From assembly GCF_023078335.1 (NCBI RefSeq), contig NZ_CP095550.1, forward strand, positions 4,260,001 to 4,324,000: DNA of 64,000 nucleotides, in the 5' to 3' direction. Below are positions 39,952-51,257 of this stretch, piece by piece; the stretch's first letter is position 1, and every line of letters starts with the position of its first letter. Under the pieces are notes generated by a model that saw only the letters and a list, made by a program, of their open reading frames with translations, was not told where the DNA came from and ran no database searches. The DNA is from Metabacillus endolithicus. GTDB taxonomy: Bacteria; Bacillota; Bacilli; Bacillales; Bacillaceae. The position numbers were made by a program, and so were the translations under genes.

Positions 39952-42140
39952 TTGAAGCAAACGATGGAGGATCGCGAAATCGTTGCCTTAAAAGCACAAT
40001 TGGCTCAAGTAGAAAAAGAGAATGAAATGCTTAAATTTAAATTGCTGCAGCATGAAAATATATTAGAGGGTGCACTAGATGCTGTTGCAATTTTTGATGA
40101 AAATATGAGATTTATAGATGTAAACTCCGCCGCATGTCATATGTTTCAATTGCAGAAAAAAGAGTTATGTAAACGAAATCTCTACGATTTTTTATCTCTT
40201 ATTCCAAGTAATCAAATGAGACAGGTTATCGACGCTATTTATCATGATGATCCAGTTAAAAAAGAATTAATTGTAAAATTAGACAATGGACAGGTTAAAT
40301 TTTTAGAAATCTCCTTACGCAAAAATGCAATAAACGGCTATGATCTTGCTATGATTAAAGATGTTTCATTTAAGAAAATGCTTGAACGTGAGCGTACAAT
40401 TAATGAACAGCTTTTTAAAGATTTATTTCATCGAGCAGTGGATGGAATTGTTATTTTTGATCAAAAAGGTGACTTTATCGATGCAAATGGTTCTTTCTGT
40501 TCAAGCTTTGAAATAACGAAAATGCAGTTGAACTCTTTTGGACTAGAAGATTTTATTGATGAACAAGAGAAATATAGACTCGATAACTTGTGGAAAATGC
40601 TAAAAGAAAATGGAAGCGCAAAGGGCGAGCTTCCTGTAATCTTAAAAAATGGTAGTAAGAGGATCTTCGAGTTTACAACAACTTCAAACATTATTGACGG
40701 CTTTTACATGGCTATTATGAGGGACATTACAGAAAAAAGGTCGATGGAAATACAGCTATATAAAAGTGAAGAACGTTTTCGAGAGGTTTTTGAAAATGCG
40801 ATAGATGCAATCATGATTTGGGATAAACATGGTCAAATTATGAAGGTGAATCAGGCAGCAAGCCGTACCTTTGAATTAAATGAAGCAGAGCTTGTTCTAC
40901 GTAATATATTGGATTTTGTTGATCAAACCTCTCCAAGTTTTCTTAAAGTAAAAAAAGAATACTTTAATACAGGGGCAATAAGGGAAGAACTACTTTTTCA
41001 TATGCCTAATGGCCAAAACAAAGAGCTTGAATTTACTTCTAAAATGGATATACTGGATGGTCATCATTTAACAATTTTCCGAAATGTTAGTGAACGAAAA
41101 CGGATGGAAAAAATATTAAGGGAAAGTGAACATAAATTTCGCAGTATTTTTGATGGTGCAATGGATGGAATTATTTTATTTAACCACTCCTTTGAAATCA
41201 TTGAAGCAAATGAAACAGCAAAAAAAATACTTAACTTAAAAACAGAGGATATCAAATCATCCAGAATATGCGATATTCTGTTTTCACACGCCCATGCAGA
41301 CTCTGACTCCAAAACGTTAGAGTCATATGAAGAAAATATTCAAGAGATTATGTATACGAATGAAAATGGAGATGAAATCATCTTAGAGATTGCTCTTAAG
41401 AATCATATTAATGAAAATATGAATCTGGCTGTTTTTCGTGATGTAACAGAGAAAAGAGAGTTAGAGGAACAACTTAGAAAGTCAGATACATTAAATGTAG
41501 TTGGAGAACTAGCAGCGGGTATAGCCCATGAAATTCGTAATCCAATGACTGCATTAAAAGGATTTATTCAGCTGCTAGAGGGAAGTGTTAAAGAGGACTT
41601 TTCAATGTACTTTAATGTCATTACATCTGAGCTAAGTAGAATAGAATCCATTATTACTGAATTTTTAATTTTAGCAAGACCTCAAGCTATTCAGTATTCC
41701 AATAAAGATATTGGAACTATTGTAAAAGAAACAATGGAATTGCTAAATGCACAGGCTATTTTAGTAAATGTCCAGATGAAACTAAATATTGAAGAAAACT
41801 TGCCATTACTTTTCTGTGAACCAAATCAACTAAAGCAAGTTTTTATAAATGTGTTGAAAAATGCAATTGAAGTAATGCCTGGTGGTGGGCAAATTGATGT
41901 TACAGTTAAACGAAAAAATGAAGATCAGCTTTTAATTTCCATAAGAGATAGGGGTTCAGGTATTTCGCAGGATAAAATAAAAAGACTCGGTCAACCATTT
42001 TACACAACAAAGGAACGTGGAACAGGCTTGGTTTAATGGTAAGCTATAAAATAATTGAGGAACATCAAGGACAAGTTGAGGTTGAGAGTGAAGAGGGGAA
42101 AGGGACAACATTTCATATTACCCTTCCGCTTACTCAGTAA
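39952..42140 (+). pseudogene. kinE: Sporulation sensor histidine kinase KinE, frameshift in the C-terminus
   Basis: Multi-PAS histidine kinase feeding the Spo0 phosphorelay. TTG at 39952 has AGGGGTG upstream; a GTG at 39943 would overlap that site. A short coiled coil is followed by four PAS domains (about 40-140, 150-260, 270-380, 390-500). The HisKA domain has phospho-acceptor His526 in GIAHEIRNPMTALKG, and the ATPase domain has NVLKNAIEVM and RDRGSGIS. The frame stops at 42036 after ERGTGLV. One added G at about 42030 gives [17 protein letters not shown] and continues to a natural stop at 42140. As written the protein lacks the G2 box of the ATP lid. Confidence 0.85.
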
Positions 42141-42166
42141 AAAATTGATAAAGAGGATATACACAA

Positions 42167-42658
42167 ATGTTTTATACTTATTATGACTCCCCAATCGGGA
42201 GACTTACAATTGTATCGACACATGGGGAAATTACTCATTTATTTTTAACTACAGAACAATTTAAAGAATTTCAAGGTGTAAATAAGCCTGTGGAAGATCG
42301 GCAACATCATATCCTTCGTGAAGCAGTAAAACAGCTTCATGAATATTTTTATGGAGAAAGAACAAAGTTTGATCTACCATTTGAGATAAAAGGTACAGAT
42401 TTTCAAAAAAAGATTTGGGCTGAGTTACGTCAAATTCCGATTGGACAGGTTTGTAGTTACCAAGACATTGCCGTCAAAATTGGTAACAAGAGCGCTGTAC
42501 GTGCTATTGGACAAGCAAATAAAGCAAATAAGTTGCCGATATTTATCCCATGTCATCGTGTTATAGGGAAGAATCAGAGGCTGACCGGTTATGCTGGGGA
42601 TAAAAATGAGTTAAAGGCTAAGCTTTTAACTCATGAAAATGTTGCATTTAAGCACTAA
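42167..42658 (+). CDS. ogt: Methylated-DNA--protein-cysteine methyltransferase
   Basis: A 163-residue suicide repair enzyme that transfers the methyl group from O6-methylguanine to its own cysteine. The active site IPCHRVIG has acceptor Cys129, preceded by the helix-turn-helix SYQDIAVKIGNKSAVRAIGQA. GAGGATATACACAA precedes the ATG. It lies 26 bases after the true end of kinE and may be co-transcribed. Position and sequence agree with B. subtilis ogt. Confidence 0.93.
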   Translation: MFYTYYDSPIGRLTIVSTHGEITHLFLTTEQFKEFQGVNKPVEDRQHHILREAVKQLHEYFYGERTKFDLPFEIKGTDFQKKIWAELRQIPIGQVCSYQDIAVKIGNKSAVRAIGQANKANKLPIFIPCHRVIGKNQRLTGYAGDKNELKAKLLTHENVAFKH

Positions 42659-42764
42659 CACGGTTATCAAGGAACAACTAACTACTTGTCACATTTTTTC
42701 CTTTGCAACATATTATTTGAGTAAGAGAAAAAAGTTGCATAAGGTAAAGAAAGGGGCAAGTTAT

Positions 42765-42890
42765 ATGTGGAATCAAAGCAAACGTCCAAAAAAAGTTCTC
42801 TTTTACACTTCTATACTATCAAAACTTCATATTCTTTCAGAAAAGGAAAAAAACATCTTAATTGACAAACAAAAAAGACCAAAGCTCTAG
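42765..42890 (+). CDS. Possible small basic protein, 41 residues
   Basis: ATG at 42765 preceded by AAAGGGGC at suitable distance. The product is very basic (WNQSKRPKKVLFYTSILSKL ... DKQKRPKL). Its last codons lie inside the stem of the terminator at 42877-42914, which favours a short transcribed gene. No family is recognised and it could be spurious. Confidence 0.4.
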   Translation: MWNQSKRPKKVLFYTSILSKLHILSEKEKNILIDKQKRPKL

Positions 42891-42914
42891 TGTAAACTAG
42901 GCTTTGGTCCTTTT
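42877..42914. terminator. Bidirectional terminator after ogt region
   Basis: GACCAAAGC-CTAG / CTAG-GCTTTGGTC hairpin followed by CTTTTT. It lies between the + strand genes and convergent mtnA. Confidence 0.8.
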
Positions 42915-42943
42915 TATATTTAGATGGATAGTCATTAGACATA

Positions 42944-43996
42944 TTAATTGGAGAATAATTTTTTTATCTCTTCCTTATATTCTCCAGTTATCATTCCTTT
43001 TTCCGTTATGATCCCTGCGATCAATTCATTAGGAGTTACATCAAAAGCAGGATTAAACACTTTCACATCTTTTGGGGCAACTTGAATGCCGTTAATCTGA
43101 GTAACCTCTTCTGGATTGCGTTCCTCAATCGGGATTTGATCTCCATCAGTAATAGAGGGATCAAATGTAGATAGAGGTGCAGCAACATAAAATGGAATGT
43201 TAAATGATTTTGCTAAAAGTGCTAAATTAAATGTTCCAATTTTATTTGCTGTATCACCGTTTGCTGCAATACGGTCTGCTCCAACAATAATTGCAGTAAT
43301 GTCCTTGGACTTTATCGTATGTGCTGCCATATTATCAGTTATAAGTGTAACATCAACACCTGCTTGCATAAGCTCCCAAGTAGTTAGACGTGCTCCTTGT
43401 AAGACAGGCCTCGTTTCACATGCGTAAACACTTAAGTTAATATTTTTCTCTTTTGCTAAGTAAAAAGGAGCAAGTGCTGTACCATACTTTGCAGTTGCTA
43501 TTGATCCTGCATTGCAAATCGTCATAATTCTGTCTCCATCTTTGAAAAGGCTCAATGCATGTTCACCAATTAATTGACAAACCTGTTCATCTTCTTTTTC
43601 AATTAAGATGGCTTCTTTAAGGATTGTTGATTTTGCTTCATCTATTGTTTGAGCATTTGACACACTTTTCATAAGCCGATCTAGTGCCCAAAATAAGTTT
43701 ACAGCAGTTGGTCTTGAACTTGCGAGATAATCATGACTTTTCTGTAAATTTTGGTGAAACTCCTGAAGTGATTTTGATTGATCCTGCAAAGCTGCCAGAG
43801 CCAAACCGTATGCAGCAGTTATTCCGATAGCTGGGGCACCTCGAACTTTTAAAGATTGAATAGCTTCCCACACATCTTCAATGTTTCTTAATTCAAGGTA
43901 TTCCGTTACTTGTGGAATTTTTTGTTGGTTTAATAAAGAGACATAATCTTCCTTCCAGATGACGGAACGAGGAATGACAAAATTTTCGTTTAACAT
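42944..43996 (-). CDS. mtnA: Methylthioribose-1-phosphate isomerase MtnA
   Basis: A 350-residue enzyme that converts 5-methylthioribose-1-phosphate to methylthioribulose-1-phosphate in methionine salvage. It has the aIF2B-like core with [19 protein letters not shown], the catalytic Cys in [14 protein letters not shown] and Asp in [21 protein letters not shown] start at ATG 43996: the [16 protein letters not shown] start matches the family and AAAGGAG lies 12 bases upstream, whereas a TTG at 44032 would bury that site. Second gene of the S-box mtnK-mtnA operon. Confidence 0.95.
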   Translation of the reverse strand: MLNENFVIPRSVIWKEDYVSLLNQQKIPQVTEYLELRNIEDVWEAIQSLKVRGAPAIGITAAYGLALAALQDQSKSLQEFHQNLQKSHDYLASSRPTAVNLFWALDRLMKSVSNAQTIDEAKSTILKEAILIEKEDEQVCQLIGEHALSLFKDGDRIMTICNAGSIATAKYGTALAPFYLAKEKNINLSVYACETRPVLQGARLTTWELMQAGVDVTLITDNMAAHTIKSKDITAIIVGADRIAANGDTANKIGTFNLALLAKSFNIPFYVAAPLSTFDPSITDGDQIPIEERNPEEVTQINGIQVAPKDVKVFNPAFDVTPNELIAGIITEKGMITGEYKEEIKKLFSN

Positions 43997-44058
43997 TTTA
44001 TGAAAAAAACTCCTTTTAAAAAATGTGTTCAACCACTAATAAAATAGATCAATGTGCT

Positions 44059-45263
<1,205 letters not shown>

Positions 45264-45302
45264 TTATTTATACCTCCAATTAGTTGTTTTTGGAGGCTTT
45301 TC

Positions 45303-45339
45303 TAAAAAGAAAAGCCTCTTTCCAGATTGAAAGAGGCTT
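45303..45339 (-). terminator. SAM-riboswitch terminator before mtnK
   Basis: 11-bp stem AAGCCTCTTTC / GAAAGAGGCTT (45312-45322 with 45329-45339), T-rich beyond it on the minus strand. It lies between aptamer and mtnK. Confidence 0.85.
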
Positions 45340-45357
45340 GAAGTCATTGCTTCGCAC

Positions 45358-45504
45358 CTCTCATCTTTCAGAAAGATTATCTTTCTGATGGAATTAGCAC
45401 CGTGCCCAACTGGAAGTTCCAGGTTTTATTTCATTTTAAGATGAAATATGGTCGGTTGCTGCGGCGTCATTGGGCCAAGTCCCTCTGCCAACTCTTGATA
45501 AGAG
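45358..45504 (-). promoter_or_regulatory. SAM-I riboswitch (S-box) of the mtnKA operon
   Basis: Read on the minus strand: CTCTTATCAAGAG, GGCAGAGGGACTTGGCCC, ATGACGCCGCAGCAACC, a variable arm, then CACGGTGCTAATTCC and a closing P1 strand GATGAGAG. These are all the conserved S-box blocks. High SAM should terminate the transcript before mtnK. Confidence 0.95.
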
Positions 45505-45524
45505 ATTTTTTTATTTAAAACATA

Positions 45525-45553
45525 AGTATATGTTTAACATATTAAGTATTCAA
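45525..45553 (-). promoter_or_regulatory. Predicted sigma-A promoter of mtnKA
   Basis: Minus-strand TTGAAT (45548-45553), 17-base spacer, TATACT (45525-45530), 20 bases before the S-box. A second candidate pair TTGACA/TAATAT lies further upstream near 45600-45625. Confidence 0.6.
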
Positions 45554-45663
45554 AAAATTAATGCTTTTCTAGAAAAATATATCGCTTGATTAGGATATTA
45601 CCAATGTTACTTTATCTTTGTCAATATATTATTAGGAATTGCCTAAATATTTGTGAAGTTTTT

Positions 45664-46452
45664 TTATTGATAATATTGTGGTAGACGGTCGTCAAAGATT
45701 GGTATTTGACTACGTACCTTTTTGACAACTTCAGCGTCTATTTCGGCTGAGATTATTCCGGCTTTTTCGTTTGCTTCAGCTACGATCTCTCCCCATGGAT
45801 CAATGATGAGAGAATGTCCTGCAAATTCATTATTAGGATCAGACCCAGCACGGTTACATGCAACAACATAACATTGATTTTCAATGGCTCTGCTTAGCAA
45901 TAGTGTTTTCCAATGATGAAGTCTTGGCATAGGCCACTCAGCAACAACAAATAATACTTCTGCACCTTTTGTTGTATGAGCGCGTATCCATTCTGGGAAA
46001 CGGATATCGTAGCAAATAACTCCTGCACTTTTCAGTCCACCTATTTCAAACAACCCTTTTTCAGTTCCCGAAACTAAAAAATGATGTTCATCCATGAGCT
46101 TAAATAAGTGAAGCTTGCTATATTCATGGATAAACTTTCCGCTATTGTCCACAATATACATCGTATTTGTCACGCTATCCTTGCTTTTTTTTGCAATAGA
46201 GCCACCTACAAAGTGAACATTATATTTTTTTGCTAAGTTACTTAGGAATGTTTTTGTTTTTTCGCCATCATGATCAGCAATTTCATCTAGTCGGGTTAAA
46301 TCATAGCCAGTTGTCCAAAGTTCAGGAAGGACAATGATGTTCGGATTCTCTTGTTCGACTGCTAATGCTACTTTTTCTTCTACTTGTTGATAATTAAAGT
46401 CAGGATCACCAAATTTAATATCAAGTTGAATACATGCAATGATAGGTTTCAT
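45664..46452 (-). CDS. mtnU: Carbon-nitrogen hydrolase MtnU (omega-amidase)
   Basis: A 262-residue nitrilase-superfamily amidase with the catalytic triad Glu44 (VLPELWTTGYD), Lys113 (EYSKLHLF) and Cys147 (VICYDIRFPE). In methionine salvage it is thought to hydrolyse alpha-keto-gamma-methylthiobutyramate, the amide formed when MtnE uses glutamine. AAGGTGTGAC precedes the ATG. It is divergent from mtnE, with a 104-base gap serving both. Confidence 0.92.
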   Translation of the reverse strand: MKPIIACIQLDIKFGDPDFNYQQVEEKVALAVEQENPNIIVLPELWTTGYDLTRLDEIADHDGEKTKTFLSNLAKKYNVHFVGGSIAKKSKDSVTNTMYIVDNSGKFIHEYSKLHLFKLMDEHHFLVSGTEKGLFEIGGLKSAGVICYDIRFPEWIRAHTTKGAEVLFVVAEWPMPRLHHWKTLLLSRAIENQCYVVACNRAGSDPNNEFAGHSLIIDPWGEIVAEANEKAGIISAEIDAEVVKKVRSQIPIFDDRLPQYYQ

Positions 46453-46556
46453 TTTTTAAGTCACACCTTCATTTATAAATTTTACTTTACAAGTTGATTC
46501 TAACAATATATGATTTGTGACTAGAATTTCAAGAATTTTTTGAGTAGGTGTAGAAA

Positions 46557-47732
46557 ATGAAAGTTTTTGAGCAATCCCATTTATTAAATACATTACCAAA
46601 GCAATTTTTTGCCAGTCTTGTTGCGAAAGTAAATACAATTGTCGAGAAGGGACATGATGTTATTAACTTAGGACAGGGTAACCCTGATCAACCAACACCA
46701 GAACATATCGTTCGGGCAATGGAGGAAGCTGTTAGAAATCCTCAATATCACAAATATTCGCCATTTCGTGGTCAAACGTTCTTAAAGGAAGCTGTTGCAA
46801 CCTTTTACAAAAGAGAGTACGGAGTGGAGGTAGATCCTGCTAGTGAAGTAGCGATTCTATTTGGAGGAAAAGCTGGGTTAGTTGAGGTTCCTCAATGCTT
46901 GTTAAATCCCGATGATGTTGTGCTTGTACCAGACCCTGGATACCCGGATTATTGGTCAGGAGTTGAATTGGCACGTGCTAAAATGGAAGTAATGCCTTTA
47001 TTAAGCGAAAATCAGTTCCTACCAGATTACAAGAGCTTGTCTAGAGATGCTGTAGAAAAGGCGAAACTTATGTTTTTGAATTATCCTAATAATCCAACTG
47101 GTGCAACGGCAAATGAAAGTTTCTTTGATGAAACAGTTTCATTTGCAAAAGAAAATGATATCTGTGTGGTTCATGATTTTGCATATGGAGCAATTGGTTT
47201 TGATGGAAAAAGGCCGATTAGCTTTTTACAAACAACAGGTGCTAAAGACATTGGTATTGAAATTTACACATTTTCCAAAACTTATAATATGGCTGGTTGG
47301 AGAATTGGTTTTGCTGTTGGAAATCCTTCTGTTATTGAAGCTATAAATTTATTGCAAGATCATATGTATGTAAGTGTATTTAGTGCAATTCAAGAAGCAG
47401 CTGCACATGCGTTACTTAGTCCGCAAACATGTGTTGAAGAACTAAATGCACGTTACGAATCTCGTAGAAATGCTCTCATTACAGCTGTTCGTGAGATCGG
47501 TTGGGATGTTTTGGCGCCGTCAGGATCGTTTTTTGCTTGGTTGCCGGTTCCTAAACAATTCGATTCTTCTGAAGAGTTTTCCGATTTTCTGCTTCAACAT
47601 GCACATGTCGTTGTTGCACCTGGAGTAGGTTTTGGTGAATATGGTGAGGGATATGTTAGAGTTGGTTTATTAACTTCTGAGGACCGGCTTAGAGAAGCTG
47701 CTCAGAGAATTAAAGCTCTTAATCTTTTTTAA
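46557..47732 (+). CDS. mtnE: Aminotransferase MtnE (MtnV) of methionine salvage
   Basis: A 391-residue fold-type I PLP aminotransferase that converts alpha-keto-methylthiobutyrate to methionine in the last salvage step. PLP lysine is Lys241 in YTFSKTYNMAGWRIG, with NYPNNPTGA (175-183), HDFAYGAIGFDG and the substrate-arginine region GYVRVGLL. AGGTG lies before the ATG. The position between mtnU and mtnW is as in B. subtilis. There is no S-box of its own; a weak hairpin TTAAGGC/GCCTTAA follows the stop. Confidence 0.92.
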   Translation: MKVFEQSHLLNTLPKQFFASLVAKVNTIVEKGHDVINLGQGNPDQPTPEHIVRAMEEAVRNPQYHKYSPFRGQTFLKEAVATFYKREYGVEVDPASEVAILFGGKAGLVEVPQCLLNPDDVVLVPDPGYPDYWSGVELARAKMEVMPLLSENQFLPDYKSLSRDAVEKAKLMFLNYPNNPTGATANESFFDETVSFAKENDICVVHDFAYGAIGFDGKRPISFLQTTGAKDIGIEIYTFSKTYNMAGWRIGFAVGNPSVIEAINLLQDHMYVSVFSAIQEAAAHALLSPQTCVEELNARYESRRNALITAVREIGWDVLAPSGSFFAWLPVPKQFDSSEEFSDFLLQHAHVVVAPGVGFGEYGEGYVRVGLLTSEDRLREAAQRIKALNLF

Positions 47733-47754
47733 GGCTTGATGCCTTAATTTCTTC

Positions 47755-47783
47755 TTGACAGTAGAAGTGAGATCTGTCATAAT
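47755..47783 (+). promoter_or_regulatory. Predicted sigma-A promoter of mtnWXBD
   Basis: Consensus -35 TTGACA (47755-47760), 17-base spacer, CATAAT (47778-47783), about 30 bases before the S-box. Confidence 0.75.
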
Positions 47784-47812
47784 CCAAATTAATTTCAAAA
47801 ATGAACGTTTCG

Positions 47813-47918
47813 TTCTTATCAAGAGCAGGTGGAGGGACTAGCCCGATGAAGCCCGGCAACCGACTTAACTTAGGTTAAGCACGGTGCTAATTCTTGCAGC
47901 ATTCGCTGATAGATAAGG
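47813..47918 (+). promoter_or_regulatory. SAM-I riboswitch (S-box) of the mtnWXBD operon
   Basis: Blocks in order: CTTATCAAGAGCAGGTGGAG, GGACTAGCCCGATGAAGCCC, GGCAACC, CACGGTGCTAATTC and closing GATAAG (47912-47917). Confidence 0.95.
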
Positions 47919-47944
47919 AGATTGCTTATTACTTATGCATTAGT

Positions 47945-47975
47945 AACCTCTTTGATCTATCAAAGAGGTTTTTTT
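47945..47975 (+). terminator. SAM-riboswitch terminator before mtnW
   Basis: 12-bp stem AACCTCTTTGAT / ATCAAAGAGGTT (47945-47956 with 47959-47970) and seven T residues. Confidence 0.9.
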
Positions 47976-48095
47976 ATTTTTATAAACAGAAAAAATAGAA
48001 AAGGAATGTTATGCATAAACTAATTAAAGATGATAGAATTAGTACGATAAATAGAAAGATTCAGAAAACGTGATAGATAGAAAGTAGGGTTTTAA

Positions 48096-49337
48096 GTGAG
48101 TGAAGTCATTGCTACATATCTTGTACACGATGCTAAAGGAGACTTACATAAAAAAGCAGAAGGAATTGCTTTAGGGTTAACGGTTGGTTCCTGGACAGAT
48201 CTTCCATTGCTTGAACAGGAGCAACTTAAAGCTCATAAAGGTCGTGTTCTAGAGGTCAGTCAGCTAGAATCTTGTGATAAAACAAATCAATTTTTAGGAA
48301 AAAACGTAACAAAAGGAATAATTAAAATTGCTTATCCGAGCATAAATTATAGTCATGATCTCCCAGCCATATTAACAACTGTTTTCGGAAAACTATCTCT
48401 AGACGGTGAAGTAAAATTACTTGATTTAGAGTTCTCGGAAGATGTGAAAGCTTCGTTTCCGGGTCCAAAATTTGGTGTACAAGGAATTCGGGAATTAGTC
48501 GGTGTCTATGATCGCCCTTTATTAATGAGTATTTTTAAGGGTGTAATTGGGCGTGACTTACAATACTTAAAAGATCAGTTAAGACAGCAAGTTTTAGGTG
48601 GGGTTGATTTAGTAAAAGACGATGAAATTCTGTTTGATAATCCATTAACTCCATTCGGGGAGCGAATTCTTGCTGGTAAAGAGGTATTAAACCAGGTGTT
48701 TCAAGAAACTGGACATAAAGCTTTATATGCTGTTAATTTGTCTGGTAAAACATTTGATCTTAAAGATAAAGCTAAAAAAGCTTCAGAGCTTGGTGCAAAT
48801 GTTTTGTTGTTTAACGTATTTGCATACGGGTTAGATGTATTACAAAGCTTAGCAGAGGATCCGGATATAAACGTACCTATTATGGCTCACCCTGCTGTGA
48901 GTGGAGCTTCTACTGCGTCCAGCTTATATGGATTTTCAAGTTCACTTTTACTAGGTAAGCTATTACGAAAATCTGGTGCAGATTTCTCTTTATTCCCTTC
49001 TCCATATGGAAGTGTAGCATTAGATCGAAAAGAAGCCTTAGGTATTGCAGAAAATTGTTTGAAGAAAGAATCATTTAAGCAATCGTTTCCAGTTCCTTCA
49101 GCCGGAATTCATCCAGGCTTAGTTCCGTTACTTATGAATGATTTCGGTAAAGATTCAATAATAAATGCAGGCGGTGGTGTTCATGGTCATCCAAATGGAG
49201 CAATTGGCGGTGGACAAGCATTCCGTTCAGCAATCGACGCAACTCTAGCAGGTACTTCTTTAACAGAAGCAGCGAATGTACACGAAGATCTCAAACTTGC
49301 TATAGATCTTTGGGGTGTCAAAGAGGTGAGTAAATGA
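48096..49337 (+). CDS. mtnW: 2,3-diketo-5-methylthiopentyl-1-phosphate enolase MtnW (RuBisCO-like)
   Basis: A 413-residue RuBisCO-like protein that enolises diketomethylthiopentyl-1-phosphate and does not fix CO2. The Mg/carbamate motif [10 protein letters not shown] carries Lys174, Asp176 and Glu177. The RuBisCO loop-6 catalytic lysine region is replaced, and the N-terminal active-site segment is FKGVIGRDL, both typical of the Bacillus RLP. GTG at 48096. First gene of an S-box operon; the stop overlaps the mtnX ATG. Confidence 0.95.
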   Translation: MSEVIATYLVHDAKGDLHKKAEGIALGLTVGSWTDLPLLEQEQLKAHKGRVLEVSQLESCDKTNQFLGKNVTKGIIKIAYPSINYSHDLPAILTTVFGKLSLDGEVKLLDLEFSEDVKASFPGPKFGVQGIRELVGVYDRPLLMSIFKGVIGRDLQYLKDQLRQQVLGGVDLVKDDEILFDNPLTPFGERILAGKEVLNQVFQETGHKALYAVNLSGKTFDLKDKAKKASELGANVLLFNVFAYGLDVLQSLAEDPDINVPIMAHPAVSGASTASSLYGFSSSLLLGKLLRKSGADFSLFPSPYGSVALDRKEALGIAENCLKKESFKQSFPVPSAGIHPGLVPLLMNDFGKDSIINAGGGVHGHPNGAIGGGQAFRSAIDATLAGTSLTEAANVHEDLKLAIDLWGVKEVSK

Positions 49338-49996
49338 GTAATCGAGTAATTATATGTGATTTTGATGGGACGATTACAGAGACTGATAATATTATTGCAA
49401 TTATGAAAAGATTTGCTCCACCAGAATGGGATGCTTTAAAAAATGGTGTATTATCGCAAGAAATCTCTATTCAGGAGGGTGTTGGGAAAATGTTTCAATT
49501 ACTACCATCTTCTTCTAAAGACGAAATTGTGAAATACATTTTAGATCATGCAGAAATTCGTTCTGGATTTAGGGATTTTGTTCAATTTACCAAAGATAAA
49601 AATATTCCTCTTTATATTGTTAGTGGAGGAATTGATTTTTTTGTTTATCCTTTACTTGAAGGTTTAATAGAGGAAGAACAAATTTATTGCAATAAGGCGA
49701 ATTTCAGTAATGATCATATACAAATAGAATGGCCTTATAGTTGTGATAAATCTTGTACAAATGATTGCGGTTGCTGTAAGACTTCACTTATCCGCAAGCT
49801 AACAAAGTCTAATCAAGAGAAAATTGTAATTGGAGATTCTATAACAGACCTTCAAGCTGCAAAACTAGCAGATTATGTAATAGCAAGGGATTTGCTATTG
49901 GAAAAATGTCAGGATCTTCATTTGCCTCATCAGTCCTTTATAACTTTTTTTGATGTGATTAATATCTTAGAAAATCTTGAGGAGGTGAGGGCATGA
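49334..49996 (+). CDS. mtnX: 2-hydroxy-3-keto-5-methylthiopentenyl-1-phosphate phosphatase MtnX
   Basis: A 220-residue HAD phosphatase acting after MtnW to release the acireductone dihydroxy-ketomethylthiopentene. Motif I is [11 protein letters not shown] (nucleophile Asp9, acid Asp11), motif [11 protein letters not shown] and motif [19 protein letters not shown] Cys cluster ([12 protein letters not shown]) is in the cap region. It overlaps mtnW by ATGA and mtnB by 4 bases. Confidence 0.94.
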   Translation: MSNRVIICDFDGTITETDNIIAIMKRFAPPEWDALKNGVLSQEISIQEGVGKMFQLLPSSSKDEIVKYILDHAEIRSGFRDFVQFTKDKNIPLYIVSGGIDFFVYPLLEGLIEEEQIYCNKANFSNDHIQIEWPYSCDKSCTNDCGCCKTSLIRKLTKSNQEKIVIGDSITDLQAAKLADYVIARDLLLEKCQDLHLPHQSFITFFDVINILENLEEVRA

Positions 49997-50616
49997 CCAT
50001 GATCAACCAGCGCTGGGAGGAATTAGCTGACATAAAGCGGGTGTTAGCGAAAAGAGATTGGTTTCCAGGTACAAGTGGGAATCTTGCGATAAAAGTGAGC
50101 GATGAACCTATCGAGTTCCTTGTAACAGCAAGTGGAAAAGATAAGACGAAGGAAACAGATGAGGACTTTTTACTTGTTGATAGAGAAGGAAAGCCAGTTA
50201 AGGATACTCACCTAAAGCCTTCTGCAGAAACATTATTACATGTAGAGATATTTAATAAAACAAAAGCTGGTTGCAGCCTTCACGTCCATACAGTTGACAA
50301 TAATATTATTTCAGAGCTCTACGGTGATAAAGGTAAGATTACATTTAGAGGACAGGAAATTATTAAAGCATATGGCTTATGGGATGAGGATGCTGAATTT
50401 ACAATCCCAATCATCTATAACTATGCACATATTCCAACTTTAGCGGAGAGCTTCAGTGAGTTTGTAAAAGAAGATGCGGGGGCAGTTCTTATTAGAAATC
50501 ATGGAATAACCGCATGGGGAAGAGATGCATTAGAAGCGAAGAAATATTTAGAAGCCAGTGAATTTTTATTTTCCTATCATCTGAAGCTGTTAACATTAAA
50601 AGCAGTTTTGGTTTAA
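49993..50616 (+). CDS. mtnB: Methylthioribulose-1-phosphate dehydratase MtnB
   Basis: A 207-residue class II aldolase-fold zinc enzyme that dehydrates methylthioribulose-1-phosphate, between MtnA and MtnW. It has the N-terminal [12 protein letters not shown] phosphate-binding motif, a Glu in the aldolase site region, LHVHTVDNN zinc histidines and [14 protein letters not shown] carrying the third His. GAGGTGAGGGC precedes the ATG. The start overlaps mtnX. Confidence 0.94.
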   Translation: MTMINQRWEELADIKRVLAKRDWFPGTSGNLAIKVSDEPIEFLVTASGKDKTKETDEDFLLVDREGKPVKDTHLKPSAETLLHVEIFNKTKAGCSLHVHTVDNNIISELYGDKGKITFRGQEIIKAYGLWDEDAEFTIPIIYNYAHIPTLAESFSEFVKEDAGAVLIRNHGITAWGRDALEAKKYLEASEFLFSYHLKLLTLKAVLV

Positions 50617-50670
50617 TTTAGGAAGGAATATATTATATAAAACTATACTAAATAACGGAGGAGAAAGATT

Positions 50671-51215
50671 ATGGCAGTAATTAAAGTGAGAAATACAAAT
50701 GAAGTAGTTGAAGGTCAGAAGAACAGGTTTCAAGCTTCTTAGAGAAACAAGGTGTACTTTATGAGCATTGGGATATGAGCAAACTTCCTTCACACTTAGT
50801 TGAAAAATTTGTTCTTAGCGATGAAGAAAAATCTGAAATTTTATCAGCATACAAATCAGAAATTGAAGATTTAGCTGAAAGAAGAGGATATAAAACTTGG
50901 GATATCGTGGCGTTATCTGATGCAACACCAAATCTAGAAGAGTTGTTAAAAAAATTCGAAAACGTTCATACACACACTGAGGATGAAGTACGTGCTATTA
51001 CTGCAGGTCATGGTATTTTCATTATAAAAGGTGATGAGCAAACTGGTTACTTCGATGTAGAATTAGAAGCTGGAGATGTTATTTCAGTACCAGAGGGTAA
51101 TCCTCATTTCTTTACATTAATGGACGATCGCCAAGTAGTAGCAGTACGCTTGTTTATTGAAACAGAGGGATGGGTGGCACATCCATACCAAGAAAAACAA
51201 GAATTAAATAAATAA
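50671..51215 (+). pseudogene. mtnD: Acireductone dioxygenase MtnD, one frameshift near the 5' end
   Basis: Cupin dioxygenase that makes the keto-acid precursor of methionine (Fe form) or an off-pathway product with CO (Ni form). ATG 50671 follows GGAGGAGAAAG and reads AVIKVRNTNEVVEGQ, then hits TAG near 50740. The family sequence SSFLEKQGVLYEHWDMSKLP continues in another frame. One added G after the GGTCA near 50717 gives GQEEQVSSFLEKQG and reaches the stop at 51215. The metal site HTHTEDEVRAI and the later His in EGNPHFFT are intact. About 181 residues after repair, normal for the family. Confidence 0.88.
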
Positions 51216-51221
51216 TAGAGA

Positions 51222-51253
51222 AAAAGCGTAGAACTAAATATTCTACGCTTTTT
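51222..51253. terminator. Bidirectional terminator after mtnD
   Basis: 13-bp stem AAAAAGCGTAGAA / TTCTACGCTTTTT (51222-51234 with 51241-51253). Ends the mtn operon and the convergent ABC-F gene. Confidence 0.85.
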
Positions 51254-51257
51254 GCAT

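Noticed and set aside
42020..42140. Programmed ribosomal frameshift in kinE
   Set aside because: No slippery heptamer plus downstream structure is evident, and similar single-base breaks occur in many unrelated genes here.
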